DNA from: Aeromonas eucrenophila
GTDB taxonomy: Bacteria > Pseudomonadota > Gammaproteobacteria > Enterobacterales > Aeromonadaceae
Assembly: GCF_000819865.1 (NCBI RefSeq)
Contig: NZ_CDDF01000012.1
Coordinates: 62,728 to 126,727 of the forward strand
DNA length: 64,000 nt
Reading direction: 5' to 3'
Position 1 is the stretch's first letter; each line of letters opens with the position of its first letter. The notes below the pieces were generated by a model. That model worked only from the letters and a program-made list of their open reading frames with translations. It searched no databases and was not told where the DNA came from. The position numbers were made by a program, and so were the translations under genes. Below are positions 7,721-15,209 of this stretch, piece after piece.

Positions 7721-10696
7721 ATGTTGAAGTTGCTCTTATCCTGTCTGCTCATCGGCCTCTCGCTGCTGGGGTCGGCCCAGGCCCAGCAGATGGGCTCGGC
7801 TCTGCTCGCCTATGAGGATGGCAAGGCTCCGCGCCTCGTCACCGCCAACCAGGGCGCAGGTTCGGTGACCCTGCTCGAGCGCGGCAGCGGCGAACGGCTC
7901 AAGGAAGCAGCCCTCGGCGGCGATCTGCGCCAGCTTGCCCGCAGCGACGATGGCACCCTGCTGGTCACCGATTACAGCGGTGATCGCCTGCTGCTGCTCG
8001 ATGATGATCTCGATGTGAAGAAGGCCATTCCTACCGGCCATCGCCCTTATGGCGTCATCTTCGATCCCAAGCGGCGCTGGTTCTGGGTCACGCTGTTCGA
8101 GGCGGCACGCCTGCAAGCCTATGATGTGGATGGCCGCCTCCAGCTGGATCTCCCTACCGCCGAGACCCCGCGCGGACTGGCCCTCACCGACGACGATCGA
8201 CTGCTGCTGACCCACGCCATGACGGGTCAGCTGGCCATCTACGATCTCGGCACACTCAAGGGAGCGGCAGATAAGGCGACCCTGGCCAACCCCAAGCTCA
8301 TCACCCTGGCCGAGACCCACAGCGACACACCGAGCGATTCCCAGGGGCTGCCACGCCTGCTCGATGGCATCACCCTCTCCCCCGACGGCAGCGAGGCCTG
8401 GCTGCCCCATGTGCTCTGGAGCTTCGATCACCCCTTCCAGTTCCAGAGCACCGTCTTCCCGGCGGTCTCCATCATCGATCTGGACAGCGAGACGGAGCGG
8501 GTGGATGAGCGCAAGCAGCTGTTCCTGCAGATCAATCTGCCGAACGTCGGCAACCGCAGCCAGATCGTCTCCAACCCCTTCGCGGCCCGTTTCGCCGCCG
8601 ATGGCAAGCGGGTCTACCTGACGCTCGCGGGCTCCGAAGATCTGCTGGTGTTCGATCTCTCCCGCAGCGGCAAGCAGAACAGCAACCGCCACCGACGCAA
8701 GAAGTTCCAGGGGGGCGCCAAGGCGACCCAGTTGCTGCGCCACCTGCCGGGCCAGAACCCACGGGACCTGCTCATCGATGGCGACCACATACTGGTGCAC
8801 AACGTCATGGGCCAGGATCTGACTCGTCTCGCCAGCGGTGGCAGCGGCCCCTTCGCCCGGGTCACCGTCGATGTCCCCCACTTCGCCAAACTGGTGCAGG
8901 CCGATCCCCGTCCCGAGCCACTCAAGCGCGGTGAGCGGCTGTTCAACCTCGGCAACACCGCGGCCAATACCCGCTTCCCCATGGCGGGGGACAACTGGAT
9001 GAGCTGCAACTCCTGTCACCTCGACGGCTTCAACTTCACCAACCGCTTCCTGATGCAGGCCCATCGTCAGGCCAGCAAAGACAACGCCATCAATGGCCAC
9101 GCCAACCTCACCAACATGGTGGCAGGGGATTTCATCGGTGAATACCTGCGCATGACCCAACAGACCCAGGGCGGCATGGGCCATGACGGCCGCGACGGGG
9201 CCGAGACGGTGGATCCCACCCAGCCCCAGCCCGAGGTGAAAGCCATGATGGAGGATCTGCACGCCTTCGTGACAGCCGATGGCAACCTGCCCTATCTCGC
9301 CAACTGGCTGCGGCTCGATGCCCCGCGCACGGATCCCGCCAAGGCGCCGACCAGCCATCCGAAAGAGTGGCTCAACTCCGCCTCCTGCCAGAACTGCCAC
9401 CAACAGGCCTTCGCGGATTGGAGCGACAGCAACCACCGGCTGATGGGCAATTCCCATCCCTATTACAAGGCGGTGCAGGCGCTGGCCAGACAGACCGAAG
9501 GGGAAGCCTTCGGCCAGTGGTGCCAGGGCTGCCACATGCCCCAGCAGGTGATGACGGGCCAGACCGACTTGCCCAAGGGCTCCCATATGCTGGAGCGGGG
9601 TGGCGCCTCCCTCATCAAAGCCCACCAGGCGGGTGAGCCCGTGGTGGAAGAAGGCACCAGTTGCCTACTCTGCCATCGCATCACCAGGCTCGAAGATGCC
9701 GGTGGCAACAGCGCCTTCACCGTCAACCTCAAGGACAGGGAGAGCTACGTGTTCGAGGATGCCCCGGGCGGCAGCGCCCGCCACTGGCTGGCCGAGCGGC
9801 AGATCAACGCGCGTCCCGCCATGCACAAGGCCTCCTACCAGCAGGACTTCTATCAAGATGCGGCCCTGTGCAAGTCCTGCCACAACGAATTCGCCCCGGG
9901 CACGGGCGCCAATATCGTCAACACCTGGGATGAGTGGCAAAACTCCAGCTTCGCCACGTCAACCGATCCGGACAAGCGTCGCGGCTGCATCGACTGCCAC
10001 ATGAACCCGGAGCCCGGCAACGGCGGCGCCCCGGTCGCGGGCCAGTCCACCGAGAATGGCCCCGTGAAGGCACGCCTCTATCGCCACAACTTCACCGGCG
10101 CCCAGCACCAGCTGGTGGGGCTGCGCAACCCCGAGCTCGAGCAGGAGAGCCTGGCGCTGCTGCGCTCCAGCGCTGCCCTCTCCGCCCGCATCGAAGACAC
10201 GGCAGACCAGCCTCGGTTGGTGGTACGCGTCACCAACGTCGGTGCCGGTCACGCCCTGCCCACCGGGGTCGCGGATTTCCGCGAGCTCTGGCTGGAGCTG
10301 ACCGTCACAGACGCCACCGGCCAGGTGGTGCTGAAAAGCGGCCAGCCGGTGGGGGGCGCCGTGCCCGAGGATGCGAGACTGTTCAGGAAAGTATTCGGCG
10401 ATGCCGCGGGCAAGCCGCTGGGGCTCAAATTCTGGCGCTACGAGAAGCTCTTGGAAGACACCCGCATCCCGGCCGATGGCTGGCGTGACGAGGCCTGGCC
10501 GCTGCCCGTCGATGCCAGGGGGCCCTTTGCCGTCGACATCAAACTCAATTTCCGCACCTATCCCAAGTGGGTCAACGACATAGTGCGCGCCAGCGAGCCG
10601 CAGTTGCCGGAGCCCCCCATAGTGCTACTCAACCGGCTACAGCTGTCTCTGCTGCAGCCGACCCCACCCGTCCCTGACACGGAGCATGAACGCTGA
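7721..10696 (+). CDS. Exported beta-propeller / hexaheme c-type cytochrome
   Basis: 991 residues with a signal peptide (MLKLLLSCLLIGLSLLGSAQA). The N-terminal ~390 residues contain repeated beta-propeller (YVTN-like) blades such as LARSDDGTLLVTDYSGDRL and GITLSPDGSEAWLP. Six CXXCH haem c sites follow: CNSCH 429, CQNCH 556, CQGCH 601, CLLCH 648, CKSCH 717, CIDCH 756. The second to sixth form a compact domain of the cytochrome c-554/multihaem type, followed by a beta-rich C-terminal domain (GHALPTGVADFRELWLEL). It is periplasmic by its signal and haem sites. The gene overlaps the FTR1 start by TGATG. Inferred role: oxidation or reduction of iron for uptake. It is not similar to EfeB or to multicopper ferroxidases. 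Confidence 0.8.
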   Translation: MLKLLLSCLLIGLSLLGSAQAQQMGSALLAYEDGKAPRLVTANQGAGSVTLLERGSGERLKEAALGGDLRQLARSDDGTLLVTDYSGDRLLLLDDDLDVKKAIPTGHRPYGVIFDPKRRWFWVTLFEAARLQAYDVDGRLQLDLPTAETPRGLALTDDDRLLLTHAMTGQLAIYDLGTLKGAADKATLANPKLITLAETHSDTPSDSQGLPRLLDGITLSPDGSEAWLPHVLWSFDHPFQFQSTVFPAVSIIDLDSETERVDERKQLFLQINLPNVGNRSQIVSNPFAARFAADGKRVYLTLAGSEDLLVFDLSRSGKQNSNRHRRKKFQGGAKATQLLRHLPGQNPRDLLIDGDHILVHNVMGQDLTRLASGGSGPFARVTVDVPHFAKLVQADPRPEPLKRGERLFNLGNTAANTRFPMAGDNWMSCNSCHLDGFNFTNRFLMQAHRQASKDNAINGHANLTNMVAGDFIGEYLRMTQQTQGGMGHDGRDGAETVDPTQPQPEVKAMMEDLHAFVTADGNLPYLANWLRLDAPRTDPAKAPTSHPKEWLNSASCQNCHQQAFADWSDSNHRLMGNSHPYYKAVQALARQTEGEAFGQWCQGCHMPQQVMTGQTDLPKGSHMLERGGASLIKAHQAGEPVVEEGTSCLLCHRITRLEDAGGNSAFTVNLKDRESYVFEDAPGGSARHWLAERQINARPAMHKASYQQDFYQDAALCKSCHNEFAPGTGANIVNTWDEWQNSSFATSTDPDKRRGCIDCHMNPEPGNGGAPVAGQSTENGPVKARLYRHNFTGAQHQLVGLRNPELEQESLALLRSSAALSARIEDTADQPRLVVRVTNVGAGHALPTGVADFRELWLELTVTDATGQVVLKSGQPVGGAVPEDARLFRKVFGDAAGKPLGLKFWRYEKLLEDTRIPADGWRDEAWPLPVDARGPFAVDIKLNFRTYPKWVNDIVRASEPQLPEPPIVLLNRLQLSLLQPTPPVPDTEHER

Positions 10697-11532
10697 TGTT
10701 TGCAAGTTTTCTCATTACCCTGCGCGAGGGGCTGGAAGCCTTTCTGCTGGTGGGCATCTGCCTCTCCTATCTCGCCAAGCTGGGGGCGAGCCGTTACAAC
10801 AAGTACATCTATTTGGGGGTGCTGCTGGGGCTGATTGCCTCCCTGGCCGTGGCCTTCCTGTTCCAGGTGGTGGTCAGCCAGTTCGAGAGCGAGCGCTACA
10901 ACCACCTGCTGATGGCGGGGATCCTGATCTTCGCCACCCTGGTGCTCACCTACATGGCGGTCTGGATGCAGAAGCAGGCCAAATCACAGGTGGGGGCCAT
11001 GACGGCGCGCATCGATGCGGCCATCGACGGCGGCAACCTGTTTGGCCTGGTGCTGCTCGCCTTCCTGGCGGTGATGCGTGAAGGCTTCGAGACGGTGTTG
11101 TTCTTCTCGGCGCTGCTCTACTCAGGTCAGGGGGTGAGCCTGCAGTCCGGCCTGACCGGCGCCCTGGCGGGGCTGGCCCTCTCCCTGCTGCTGGTCTGGA
11201 TGCTGCTGCGCTCCACCCGCAAGGTGGCGCTCGCCCCCTTCTTCCGCTGGACCGGCCTGCTCATCATCATCATCGCCGCCGGCCTGCTGTCGTCTGCCGT
11301 CAACATGCTGCAAGCCGCCGGTGTCATCACCCTCTGGACCACGCCGGTGTTCAACATCAGCCACATCCTCGACGACAGGGGCGTATTTGGCACCTTCCTG
11401 CGGGCGCTGTTCGGCTACAATGCCTCCCCGGCCGGCCTGCAGCTCGCCACCTGGCTAGCCTACCTGGCGGTCTTCGTGACCATCTGGTATCGCAACTACA
11501 AGCCCAGACAGGTCGAAGCCAACAAGGCATAA
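10696..11532 (+). CDS. FTR1-family iron permease
   Basis: 278 residues, about seven membrane helices. Both hallmark iron-binding motifs are present: REGLE at 10-14 in helix 1 and REGFE at 128-132 in helix 4. The family (yeast Ftr1p, bacterial EfeU, FtrC) imports iron through the inner membrane, normally coupled to oxidation of Fe(II) by a partner protein. Here the gene is translationally coupled to a hexaheme cytochrome gene, and no EfeO, EfeB, cupredoxin or multicopper oxidase is nearby. A strong terminator follows, so this is the last gene of the operon. Confidence 0.92.
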   Translation: MFASFLITLREGLEAFLLVGICLSYLAKLGASRYNKYIYLGVLLGLIASLAVAFLFQVVVSQFESERYNHLLMAGILIFATLVLTYMAVWMQKQAKSQVGAMTARIDAAIDGGNLFGLVLLAFLAVMREGFETVLFFSALLYSGQGVSLQSGLTGALAGLALSLLLVWMLLRSTRKVALAPFFRWTGLLIIIIAAGLLSSAVNMLQAAGVITLWTTPVFNISHILDDRGVFGTFLRALFGYNASPAGLQLATWLAYLAVFVTIWYRNYKPRQVEANKA

Positions 11533-11551
11533 GCCACCTTTTTTCAGTAGC

Positions 11552-11573
11552 GGGGCCTGCGGGCCCCCTTTTT
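11552..11573 (+). terminator. Terminator of the cytochrome/FTR1 operon
   Basis: Stem GGGGCC/GGCCCC with a 4-nt loop followed by CTTTTTC, 20 bp after the FTR1 stop codon. Confidence 0.85.
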
Positions 11574-11608
11574 CTCCTTGTGTCGTGGATAGCGTTGGAT
11601 AGAGATTG

Positions 11609-13033
11609 ATGGGCGATAACAGCAGTAAAAAAATTGCGGTGCTGGGGGCGGGTCCCGCCGGTCTGATGGCAGCCTGGCGCCTGCGACAGGCGGGCTTTGC
11701 TGTCACCCTGTTCGAGCAGGAGAGCGTGGTGGGGGGCATGTGCGCCACCCAGCGCTTCGCGGGCAAGGACGGGGACTACCGTTTCGACTACGGCGGCCAT
11801 CGCTTCATCACCAAGAACCCGGAGCTGCTCGCCTTTATCGACGAGCTGATGGGGGAGGACCTGCTGCACGCGGAGCGCAAGAGCGTCATTCGCTTCGCGG
11901 GACGCACCTACGACTATCCCCTCAATCTGCCAAATTTGCTCAAGACCGCGCCGCTCTCCCTGATGGCGGGGGCGCTCAAGGACTTGCTGCTGCTCCCCTT
12001 CGCCAGCAAGCCCACCGATTTTGCCAAGGCGAGCTTCGCCGAGTGGATCCAGAGCCACTTCGGCCGCACCCTCTACCGCCAATTCTTCGAAGGCTACACG
12101 GCCAAGCTGTGGGGCATCAACCCGGACCGGCTCTCCGCCGACTGGGCGGGTCAGCGCATCAGCCTCATCGATCTGAAAGACGTGGCCCGCCGCCTGCTGC
12201 CAAGACGCAAGGGCAGCACCTCGGTGCGCACCTATGCCCGCAAGTACCGCTACCCCAAATATGGCTTCGGCCAGATCTTCACCACCCTGGGAGAGCGGCT
12301 GATGGCCGAGGGCGTCACCCTCAGGACGGGTGCCACCATCAGCCGGCTCGATCAGGCTGATGGCCGCATCCAGCGGGTGCATTGGTCGCAAGATGGCGCG
12401 GAGCAGAGTGAGGCTTTCGATCAAGTGATCTCCACCCTGCCCCTGCCCCTCACCTGCCAGCACCTCGGCTTGCCCTGCGAGCTGCACTACCGCGCCCTGC
12501 GCTTCGTCAACATGCCGCTCAATCAAGAGAACCTGTCGGACAACACCTGGCAGTACCTCTCGGATCCCCACATTCTCGCCACCCGCTTGCAGGAACCGCG
12601 CCGCCGCAGCCCCTTTATGGCGCCCGCGGGCAAGACCTCGGTGATGCTGGAAGTCCCCTGCAATCCGGGGGACGAGACCTGGCAGGCGCCGCTGGCCGAA
12701 CTGCGCGAGCGAGTCAGCCAGGATCTGGCGAGCCTCGGCGTTGATACCGGCAAGCTTGGGGAGGAGACCTTCGAGGCCCGCAGCGAATACGCCTACCCGC
12801 TGATGGATCTCGGCTATCAGGGACGGCGGGACGCGGCCATCCAGCTGCTGATGCCCATCGACAACCTCATCATGAGCGGGCGCCAGGGCACCTTCCGTTA
12901 CATCTTCACCGACACAGCCATGGAGATGGGGCTGATGGCGGCGGACATGGTGATCGACGGGGTGGACAGACGGCACGCCATCTTCAATCATCGCAACGAA
13001 AATACCGTGATCGAAACCCAAAGCGTGGCCTGA
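11609..13033 (+). CDS. FAD-dependent oxidoreductase (HemY/UDP-galactopyranose mutase-like superfamily)
   Basis: 474 residues. The N-terminus is a dinucleotide-binding fold, VLGAGPAGLMAAWRL (GxGxxG at 13-18), followed by VVGGMCATQRF and YGGHRFITKNPEL as in protoporphyrinogen oxidase and UDP-galactopyranose mutase relatives. The C-terminal LIMSGRQGTFRYIFTDTAMEMG is the second FAD-contacting segment. Members of this group often sit in glycan loci, and the genes downstream encode sugar-transferase-like membrane proteins. The substrate cannot be read from sequence. ATG at 11609 is preferred over an adjacent TTG at 11606. Its last 70 bp are duplicated downstream. Confidence 0.75.
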   Translation: MGDNSSKKIAVLGAGPAGLMAAWRLRQAGFAVTLFEQESVVGGMCATQRFAGKDGDYRFDYGGHRFITKNPELLAFIDELMGEDLLHAERKSVIRFAGRTYDYPLNLPNLLKTAPLSLMAGALKDLLLLPFASKPTDFAKASFAEWIQSHFGRTLYRQFFEGYTAKLWGINPDRLSADWAGQRISLIDLKDVARRLLPRRKGSTSVRTYARKYRYPKYGFGQIFTTLGERLMAEGVTLRTGATISRLDQADGRIQRVHWSQDGAEQSEAFDQVISTLPLPLTCQHLGLPCELHYRALRFVNMPLNQENLSDNTWQYLSDPHILATRLQEPRRRSPFMAPAGKTSVMLEVPCNPGDETWQAPLAELRERVSQDLASLGVDTGKLGEETFEARSEYAYPLMDLGYQGRRDAAIQLLMPIDNLIMSGRQGTFRYIFTDTAMEMGLMAADMVIDGVDRRHAIFNHRNENTVIETQSVA

Positions 13034-13121
13034 TATGGCGGCAGAGAAAGCGGACAGACGCCTTGTCACCTTCAACCACAGCAACGAAAACACCGTGATC
13101 GAAACCCAGAGCGTGGCTTGA
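12964..13121 (+). repeat. Tandem duplication of the 3' end of the FAD oxidoreductase gene
   Basis: Copy 1 (12964-13033) is the last 70 bp of the gene. Copy 2 (13052-13121) is the same length, strongly similar, and ends in the same stop codon. The encoded tails are FNHRNENTVIETQSVA and FNHSNENTVIETQSVA; most differences are synonymous, so copy 2 diverged slowly or was under selection. The period is 88 bp. Confidence 0.9.
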
Positions 13122-13147
13122 AGCCGCGCTCGATAAAGGAGAACAGG

Positions 13148-13705
13148 ATGATCATACGCAGCGCTCTTATCACCCTCTTGTTGCTGACGACCATGGGGCA
13201 GGCTCATGCCTACTCCTACGCGGCGGCGGGCAAGGAACCCCTGATCGACGCCCGCGAACAGCTGCTGAGCGCGGCGAGCGAGGGCCAGGATGCCAGCGCC
13301 GTGCTGACCAGCCTCGACGAGGAGCTCACTTATCTCGAGCAGCATCACAAGGTGGTGCTGAAGGCGCCGCTGGCCGAGGCCATCAAGAACAAGGATGCGG
13401 CCACGACCGCCACCCTGCTCAACCGCGCCTACAAGGCCGAGATCGAGCGTCGCCTCGAGGGGGCCGGGCAGAACCTCGGGGACTACCAGACCGCCAAGGT
13501 GCTGGTGGTCAAGAGCAAGCGCTTCCTGGACTTGATCCTGCCCTCCCTCGGCGAAGCCGATCGCAAGGCCGCGGATCAGGCGCTCGCCAGAGTGCTGGAT
13601 GCCATCGGTAACCCCGGCGTGTTCGGAGTGGGCGCCAAGGTCGCCGACGAGAAAGCGTTCAAGGCCGCCGAGCAGGATCTGATGACCGTGCTGGCCCCGC
13701 TCTGA
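13148..13705 (+). CDS. Small exported helical protein of unknown function
   Basis: 185 residues. A signal peptide is clear (MIIRSALITLLLLTTMGQAHA), and the mature part is predicted all-helical, Ala/Leu/Lys-rich, with an acidic start (EPLIDAREQLLSAASEG) and an EELTYLEQHHKVVL segment. It has no Cys after the signal peptide and no lipobox. I do not recognise the family. ATG at 13148 follows AAGGAG; the longer frame from a TTG at 13118 runs into the duplicated segment and has no ribosome site. It lies between the FAD oxidoreductase and two membrane enzymes and may act with either group, or with the iron operon upstream. Confidence 0.75.
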   Translation: MIIRSALITLLLLTTMGQAHAYSYAAAGKEPLIDAREQLLSAASEGQDASAVLTSLDEELTYLEQHHKVVLKAPLAEAIKNKDAATTATLLNRAYKAEIERRLEGAGQNLGDYQTAKVLVVKSKRFLDLILPSLGEADRKAADQALARVLDAIGNPGVFGVGAKVADEKAFKAAEQDLMTVLAPL

Positions 13706-13721
13706 TCGTCCCAACCGAGTG

Positions 13722-15110
13722 ATGCCCCCCCTCATCCCCAGCCCTTCTCCCGCCAGGGGAGAAGGGAGCTACTCTCGGCAACCGGCTAGCGCCTGCCCGT
13801 CTATCTGGTTGCTGCTCCTGCTGCAATTGGTCTGGATGGGCTGGCTCCTGGCCTTCCCCGTGGCGCTCGATTCAGACGATGCCCTGAACTTCGCCCACGG
13901 GGTGGCGCGCTTTAGCGTGCTGGAGTTCTCCCCCCACTTCCCGGGCTACCCCGCCTTTATCTGGCTCGCCCGCCTCATCAACCTCCTGACTCAGGATGCG
14001 GCAAGCGCGGTGCAGTGGGCCAGCCTGCTCGGCAGCAGCCTGCTGCCCCCCCTGAGTGCCCTGCTGGCGGTGCGGCTGTGGCGACGATCCGAGCTGCTGG
14101 CGCCAGTCTGGCTTGGGGCCATGGCGCTGCCGCTCACCCCCACCCTGGCGCTGTCCGGCCTCTCGGACGGGCCGGCCTTGGCCGCCTGGCTCGGCGCCCT
14201 GCTGGCTCTGCGCACTTCGTCATCGGTTTCCTCACGGCTCTCTTCACGCCGGCTGGCCCTCGCGGGTCTGTTGGTGGGATTGTTGCTGGCCCTGCGCCCC
14301 TCCTACTTCGTGCTAGGGCTGTTGCCGCTGTGGCAGGGATGGCAACACAGGGGGCAGCGGCTGCACTTCGTCACCCCCATAACCCTGGTGGGGCTCGCCT
14401 GTCTGCTGTTCGTCTGGCAGGCGGATGGCTGGGCCTATTTTGCCGAGGGACGGCGTTTCACCGATGGTCACTTCCACCTCTGGGGCAACACGGCGGCGGC
14501 CCACGGCTCGCGCCTGCTGAGCTGGGGCCAGACCCTGAATGCCCAGCTCAGCCCGCTCTGGCCACTGCTGATGGGGCTGCTGCTCTGGCCGCTCTGGTCA
14601 GGAGCAAAGCGCACATGTCTCGACAAAAGCTGGCCCCTCGGCTGGCTGGCCCTGCTGCTCTGGACCCTGCTCGGCCAGAACCCGGACAATCCCCGCCACC
14701 TGGCGCCGCTGGTGTATCTGGGCTTGATCCTGCTGGTCGGTTGGCTGCCTGCGGCAAGGCCTGTCGCCTCTTGGTCAATAAAGGGCGCCACGCTGGGGGC
14801 CCTGGCGCTGCTTGTCACCACCCTAATCCCGCCCAGCTTGCCGGCCATGAGTCAGGCCCGGCAAATGGCCGAACAAGGCTGTCCGGCGCTGGTGACCCAG
14901 TGGGGCGTGCGGCTGCTGCGCGAGTCCAGCCCCCTGCCCGTCACCGATGGCTGGTATGAGGGCGACGCGCGGCTGGCGCTGGCCAAGGGCGCCTGTCGCC
15001 TCAGCCGCCGCCCCCTCGCTGCCGATGCCCTGCCGGGCCCCCATGACGCCCACTGGTTTGCGCCCCGTTTTCGCGCCGAGCCCGGTCTCTGGCTCGCCCT
15101 ACCCCGTTGA
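13722..15110 (+). CDS. Polytopic membrane protein, GT-C/PMT-like glycosyltransferase
   Basis: About 462 residues with ten or more membrane helices. After the first helix comes DSDDALNFAHGVARF, an acidic periplasmic loop of the kind that holds the catalytic Asp in GT-C (ArnT/PMT-like) transferases, then PHFPGYPAFIWLARL. Such enzymes move sugars from polyprenyl-phosphate donors on the periplasmic side. The true start is unsure: the first ~18 residues (LIPSPSPARGEG) are the translation of a dispersed palindromic repeat, so translation could begin further in. GTG at 13719 immediately precedes ATG at 13722. The next gene encodes another large membrane protein. Confidence 0.65.
   Translation: MPPLIPSPSPARGEGSYSRQPASACPSIWLLLLLQLVWMGWLLAFPVALDSDDALNFAHGVARFSVLEFSPHFPGYPAFIWLARLINLLTQDAASAVQWASLLGSSLLPPLSALLAVRLWRRSELLAPVWLGAMALPLTPTLALSGLSDGPALAAWLGALLALRTSSSVSSRLSSRRLALAGLLVGLLLALRPSYFVLGLLPLWQGWQHRGQRLHFVTPITLVGLACLLFVWQADGWAYFAEGRRFTDGHFHLWGNTAAAHGSRLLSWGQTLNAQLSPLWPLLMGLLLWPLWSGAKRTCLDKSWPLGWLALLLWTLLGQNPDNPRHLAPLVYLGLILLVGWLPAARPVASWSIKGATLGALALLVTTLIPPSLPAMSQARQMAEQGCPALVTQWGVRLLRESSPLPVTDGWYEGDARLALAKGACRLSRRPLAADALPGPHDAHWFAPRFRAEPGLWLALPR
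13742..13766. repeat. Palindromic repeat of the SPSPARGEG type inside a gene start
   Basis: A perfect 10-bp inverted repeat CCCTTCTCCC/GGGAGAAGGG with a 5-nt loop. The wording CCCAGCCCTTCTCCC...GGGGAGAAGGGAG is typical of a short dispersed intergenic repeat found in many Proteobacteria, whose fortuitous translation reads SPSPARGEG. Confidence 0.7.
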
Positions 15111-15209
15111 TGTTGTGACCTTCATCCACCACATGGCGTCTTTTGGCACCAAAGATGCCCGCTGACTCGACTACACTCACTGCGCACAGGGGATGCAGGG
15201 GGATGGGAG

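Noticed and set aside
7736..9625. 629-codon minus-strand frame
   Set aside because: Antisense of the hexaheme cytochrome, which has signal peptide, haem motifs and operon context.
11357..13735. 792-codon open frame on the minus strand
   Set aside because: It is the antisense of the FTR1 end, FAD oxidoreductase and exported-protein genes. High-GC genes commonly leave such frames open; it has no family features.
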